NCBI RefSeq assembly: GCF_000376225.1
Contig: NZ_AQXL01000121.1
Coordinates: 1 to 64,000, forward strand
Origin: Effusibacillus pohliae DSM 22757
Lineage (GTDB): Bacteria; Bacillota; Bacilli; Tumebacillales; Effusibacillaceae
Length of the DNA: 64,000 bases
Direction: 5' to 3'
The notes under the pieces are model-generated. The model had not been told where the DNA came from. It saw nothing but the letters and a program-made list of their open reading frames with translations, and ran no database searches. The translations under genes and the position numbers were made by a program. Numbering within the stretch: the stretch's first letter is position 1; every line of letters starts with the position of its first letter. Shown here one piece after another: positions 60,900-64,000 of the stretch.

Positions 60900-61496
60900 A
60901 TGATCAACGCGATTTGGGTCAGCCTCCTGCTCATCGGCATCGTCGTCGGAGCGGCCACCGGCAATATCGAGGGGATCACGCGGGGGATTCTGCAGGGTGC
61001 GGAAGACGGGGTGGCCGTGTGCTTCGGCTTGATCAGCATCATGGTGTTCTGGCTGGGATTGATGAAAATCGCCGAGCAGGCGGGGCTGGTGCAATTGCTG
61101 TCAAAGCTGCTGCGGCCGGTCGCCCGTTTTTTGTACCCTTCGGTTCCCGAAAACCATCCGGCGATGGGATCGATCCTGGCAAACATGAGTGCCAACATTC
61201 TCGGGCTGGGAAACGCCGCGACGCCGCTCGGACTGAAAGCGATGCGCGAGCTGCAGACATTGAATCCGCATCCGGACCGGGCCAGCGACGCGATGTGCAC
61301 CCTGCTCGCCGTCAATACGGCCAGTTTGACGATCATCCCGGCGACGGTCATCAGCTACCGGATGCAGTTCGGTTCCGCCAACCCGACCGAAATCGTCGGT
61401 GCCTCGATTCTGGCAACCTTTCTCGGCACATCGGTGGCGATCCTGCTCGATCGATTGTTCCGGGCGTATAACAGGGACCAGCGGAGGAAGCGCTGA
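60900..61496 (+). CDS. spmA: spore maturation protein A
   Basis: The 198-residue membrane protein has a nucleoside-recognition-type (gate) fold with VFWLGLMKIAEQAGLVQLLS near 45 and ANMSANILGLGNAATPLGL near 95. With SpmB it lowers spore core water. ATG 60900 sits 9 bases after GGGGGG; an in-frame start at 60876 overlaps dacB. Last residues are basic. Confidence 0.92.
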   Translation: MINAIWVSLLLIGIVVGAATGNIEGITRGILQGAEDGVAVCFGLISIMVFWLGLMKIAEQAGLVQLLSKLLRPVARFLYPSVPENHPAMGSILANMSANILGLGNAATPLGLKAMRELQTLNPHPDRASDAMCTLLAVNTASLTIIPATVISYRMQFGSANPTEIVGASILATFLGTSVAILLDRLFRAYNRDQRRKR

Positions 61497-62029
61497 TGGA
61501 GTGGGTGAACACCCTTTCGCAATGGGCGTTGCCGGTTGTGGTCGCTTCCATCCTGGTGATCGGCCATTTTCGCAAGGTTCCCGTCTACGAAACGTTTGTC
61601 GAAGGGGCAAAAGAAGGATTCCCCACGGCGGTACGGATCATTCCTCATCTGGTGGCGATGTTGGTGGCCGTATCGGTGTTTCGCGAATCGGGCGCCTTGC
61701 AATTGACGCTGAACTGGCTGCGGCCGCTGTTCAGCCTGCTCCAGATTCCGTCCGAAATCGTGCCGATGGCGCTGCTGCGCCCGATCTCCGGCAGTGGCTC
61801 GTCAGCGGTGATGATCGATATTTTCAAAACGTACGGTCCCGATTCGCTGCTCGGCAAAATGGCCTCCGTGCTGCAAGGTTCGAGTGACACCACTTTATAC
61901 GTGCTGACCGTCTATTTCGGTTCTGTCGGCATTCGCAACGCCCGCTACGCGGTGAAAGTTGGTTTGTTGTCCGACCTGGCGGCGGCTGTCTTTTCCGTGA
62001 TGGTTGTGTACTGGATTTTTGCCGTATAA
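61496..62029 (+). CDS. spmB: spore maturation protein B
   Basis: The 177-residue partner of SpmA has the same fold: FVEGAKEGFPTAVRIIPHLV near 30, and ALLRPISGSGSSAVMIDIFK then QGSSDTTLYVLTVYFGSVG in the second half. ATG 61496 overlaps the spmA stop as TGATG. It ends the operon. Confidence 0.93.
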   Translation: MEWVNTLSQWALPVVVASILVIGHFRKVPVYETFVEGAKEGFPTAVRIIPHLVAMLVAVSVFRESGALQLTLNWLRPLFSLLQIPSEIVPMALLRPISGSGSSAVMIDIFKTYGPDSLLGKMASVLQGSSDTTLYVLTVYFGSVGIRNARYAVKVGLLSDLAAAVFSVMVVYWIFAV

Positions 62030-62065
62030 TAGAGAAATAAACAGCAGCAGGGATGGGGGTCGGAA

Positions 62066-62797
62066 GTGGAACGGTTGCAAAAGGTGCTGGCGCGGGCGGG
62101 TGTCGCTTCCCGCCGCAAGTGTGAGGAATTGATCGTTGCCGGCAAAGTCACCGTCAACGGCCAGGTGGTGCGGGAACTGGGAATGAAAGTCGATCCGGAG
62201 CGGGACCGGATCGCGGTGGACGGCAAACTGATCGAACAGGAGCGGAAGGTGTACGTGTTGTTGAACAAACCGACCGGTGTCGTGACGACCGCGTCTGATC
62301 CGCGGGGACGCAGGACGGTGCTCGACATTGTTCAGATAAAAGAGCGCGTATTTCCTGTCGGCCGGCTGGACATGAACACCAGCGGCCTCTTGCTGTTGAC
62401 CAATGACGGAGAACTTGCGAACGGACTGATGCACCCGCGGCATGAGGTAGAAAAGCGCTACCGCGCTGAAGTAAAAGGGGAAATCTCAGAGCATGCACTG
62501 TCCCGCCTGGAAAAAGGGGTGCTGCTGGAAGACGGGTTGACCGCTCCAGCGAAAGTCAAACTGATCCGGCGGACGCCGGAACGCTCCCTGTTCGACATCA
62601 CCATTCACGAAGGACGCAACCGGCAGGTACGCCGCATGTGTGAAGCGGTCGGCCACCCGGTGATCAAGCTGCAGCGGGTGCAATTGGCGTTTTTGACGCT
62701 GGGCGTCCTGCGTCCGGGAAGCTGGCGGATGCTGACGCAGCGGGAGGTGGATCGGCTTTACGAGATCGCGGGGATTGCAAACGGCCACAGTTTTTGA
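62066..62797 (+). CDS. rluB: 23S rRNA pseudouridine synthase B
   Basis: The 243-residue protein has an S4 RNA-binding domain (1-60, RLQKVLARAGVASRRKCEEL) and the pseudouridine synthase core with catalytic Asp in VGRLDMNTSGLLLLTNDGEL near 97, plus HEGRNRQVRRMCEAVGHPV near 180. RluB modifies 23S rRNA near position 2605 (E. coli numbering). GTG 62066 follows GGGGGTCGGAA. It precedes resA as in Bacillus. Confidence 0.93.
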   Translation: MERLQKVLARAGVASRRKCEELIVAGKVTVNGQVVRELGMKVDPERDRIAVDGKLIEQERKVYVLLNKPTGVVTTASDPRGRRTVLDIVQIKERVFPVGRLDMNTSGLLLLTNDGELANGLMHPRHEVEKRYRAEVKGEISEHALSRLEKGVLLEDGLTAPAKVKLIRRTPERSLFDITIHEGRNRQVRRMCEAVGHPVIKLQRVQLAFLTLGVLRPGSWRMLTQREVDRLYEIAGIANGHSF

Positions 62798-62828
62798 TCA
62801 TGGACGATCAACTCGGCGGCTATACTAC

Positions 62829-62860
62829 AAGGGAGGCGGGGATGACCGTCTCCCTTTTTT
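62829..62860 (+). terminator. rluB terminator
   Basis: AGGGAG-G-CGG (62830-62839) pairs with CCG-T-CTCCCT (62845-62854), followed by TTTTTT. Confidence 0.8.
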
Positions 62861-62903
62861 CACAAAAAATTCACCAAGTCACTGCCTCCATCAGTTCAAG
62901 GTA

Positions 62904-62912
62904 CGTTATAAT
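62904..62912 (+). promoter_or_regulatory. -10 box before resA
   Basis: TATAAT (62907-62912) follows ACGT and lies 56 bases before the resA start. No convincing -35 was found 16-18 bases upstream, so an activator (ResD in Bacillus) may be required. Confidence 0.4.
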
Positions 62913-62967
62913 GTCCTTTAGGAAACATAATTCGAGAATTTCAGCTTTCACATGAGGTGCAGCTAAC

Positions 62968-63507
62968 GTGGCAGTTCGAAGCAAACTGGGCAGGGCCGTC
63001 ACCGTCGGCGTACTGATTCTGGCGGCGGCGGGGATCATTTTCGCCCTGATCAATTTTACGAAAGCGGATAAAACGGGAGTGGGGCCGGGACAGTCTGCTC
63101 CCGATTTCAGCCTGGCCGACTTGAACGGCAGGACGGTTTCCCTGCACGATCTGAAGGGGAAAGTGGTGCTGTTGAATTTTTGGGGATCCTGGTGCGACCC
63201 TTGCCGCGAGGAGATGCCCGCCCTGGAAACCGCCTACAAACAGTACAAGGACAAGGGGTTTACGGTGGTTGGCGTCAATATCGCGGAAAGCAGGGTGACC
63301 GCGAAGGGATTCACCGATCGGTTTGGCGTCACGTTCCCTGTCTTGTTGGACTCTGACCGGGACGTGACATTGAACCGGTACAAAGTGGGGCCGATTCCGA
63401 CTTCGTTTTTGATCGACAAACAGGGGCGGGTGCAGGAGAAGTTTGAGCGCCCGTTGACAGCAGATTTGATCGCAAGCAAGGTGGAGCCTTTGCTTGCACA
63501 GCCATAG
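62968..63507 (+). CDS. resA: thiol-disulfide oxidoreductase ResA
   Basis: The 179-residue protein is anchored by one N-terminal helix (10-28) and keeps apocytochrome c cysteines reduced outside the membrane. The active site is GSWCDPCREEMPAL near residues 72-85; LLNFWGSW and the cis-Pro loop VGPIPTSFLIDKQG near 132 are thioredoxin-like. GTG 62968 follows GAGGTG by 8 bases; it is followed closely by resB. Confidence 0.93.
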   Translation: MAVRSKLGRAVTVGVLILAAAGIIFALINFTKADKTGVGPGQSAPDFSLADLNGRTVSLHDLKGKVVLLNFWGSWCDPCREEMPALETAYKQYKDKGFTVVGVNIAESRVTAKGFTDRFGVTFPVLLDSDRDVTLNRYKVGPIPTSFLIDKQGRVQEKFERPLTADLIASKVEPLLAQP

Positions 63508-63518
63508 GGGATGGATGC

Positions 63519-64000
63519 ATGATGAATTCGCTGGCAGCCAAACGGCGCCGTTCCGTTTTTGAGTGGTTATGGGACTTTTTCGCCTCTGTCAAAGTGGCGG
63601 TTGTGATCATCGTCCTGATCGCGCTGTCGGCCGTGATCGGGACGATTTTACCGCAGGAAAACTTTATTCCTTCGGCCAATCCGGCCGCTTTTTATTCGCA
63701 AAATTACGGTACGTTTGGGGAATTCTACTATAAAATGGGATTTTCCCATATGTATACTTCCTGGTGGTTTGTCAGCCTGTTGCTGGCGCTTGGCGTATCG
63801 CTCGTGATCTGTTCGCTGGAACGCGTGGTGCCACTTTACAAGTCGCTGCAGCGGCAGGAGGTCAAACCGGCTTTGTCGGTGGTGCAACGCAAACCGATCT
63901 ATGTCACTGTAGAAAATGCGGATGAGGAGGCGGCAGACCGGCTGGCGGAAGCGTTGGCGAAACGGCGGTACAAGATCCGGCGTGAGGGTTCCGCGTTTCT
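63519..64000 (+). CDS. resB: cytochrome c biogenesis protein ResB, 5-prime part
   Basis: The window ends inside this gene; 160 codons are seen. SVKVAVVIIVLIALSAVIGTI is the first membrane helix (23-43), then ILPQENFIPS, a second helix WWFVSLLLALGVSLVICSLE near 82-101, RVVPLYKSLQR and a soluble loop. This is the Ccs1/ResB pattern of haem delivery to c-type cytochromes. ATG 63519 (or 63522) follows AGGGGATGG. resC is expected beyond the edge. Confidence 0.9.
   Translation, partial: MMNSLAAKRRRSVFEWLWDFFASVKVAVVIIVLIALSAVIGTILPQENFIPSANPAAFYSQNYGTFGEFYYKMGFSHMYTSWWFVSLLLALGVSLVICSLERVVPLYKSLQRQEVKPALSVVQRKPIYVTVENADEEAADRLAEALAKRRYKIRREGSAF

Noticed and set aside
1-64000. Insertion sequences, tRNA and rRNA genes
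   Set aside because: No transposase with a DDE or DEDD pattern, no cloverleaf and no rRNA segment was recognised on either strand.

Overview
The window comes from a GC-rich, endospore-forming member of the Bacillota. Supporting this are the sporulation genes (spoIIM, spoIIAA-spoIIAB-sigF, spoVAC-AD-AEb-AEa, gerW, dacB-spmA-spmB, a probable mciZ), purine-rich ribosome binding sites, many TTG and GTG starts, and Bacillus-like gene order (fur-yqzK-xerD-deoB-punA; rib operon; scpA-scpB; rluB-resA-resB). The base composition and the accessory content fit Alicyclobacillaceae-like genera (Effusibacillus, Tumebacillus) better than Bacillus itself. That placement is an inference; no rRNA is present to test it.

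Layout. 1-6440: small unknown genes, a RuvC-like nuclease, a peptidase T-like M20 enzyme, a DUF3866 protein, nudF and an endonuclease Q-like gene. A short antisense gene that looks like mciZ sits between DUF3866 and nudF with its own sigma-E-like promoter. 6480-13540: serC (Fur-box-like palindrome upstream), spoIIM, an RNHCP protein, fur, ald, coaA, yqzK and xerD. 13600-18640: fRMsr, then a nucleoside salvage operon deoB-punA-punA2-pdp. The second purine nucleoside phosphorylase has changed base-contacting residues and follows a strongly foldable 160-nt leader.

18,800-33,230 is an accessory island: two DUF6385-type proteins (one with nearly identical 63-bp repeats), three tandem glycosyltransferase-TPR proteins and a glycosyltransferase on the plus strand. 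They converge on a minus-strand operon of wecB, further glycosyltransferases and a methyltransferase. I read it as a candidate system for making and glycosylating a surface protein, possibly of the spore. It lies between pdp and dacF, which are close together in B. subtilis. 33,230-42,400 is a second accessory stretch with signs of decay: a truncated ABC ATPase, and a molybdenum hydroxylase large subunit broken at a deletion junction with a MobA-like gene. It also holds an intact fluoride-response unit (crcB riboswitch, two crcB genes, DUF190), two MFS or unknown genes and an HTH-TPR regulator.

42,500-48,400 holds the sigma-H-type spoIIA operon, a reduced spoVA operon (no spoVAA, AB or AF) and lysA. 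After a D-Ala-D-Ala carboxypeptidase on the minus strand come an FMN riboswitch and ribD-ribE-ribBA-ribH (50,078-53,947), a drug-efflux MFS gene and a spermidine synthase-like protein. The rest is an M50 protease, scpA-scpB, DUF2953-gerW, dacB-spmA-spmB, rluB and resA-resB, the last cut by the window end.

No tRNA, rRNA, CRISPR array or intact insertion sequence was recognised. All family calls come from reading motifs and synteny; no database search was run.
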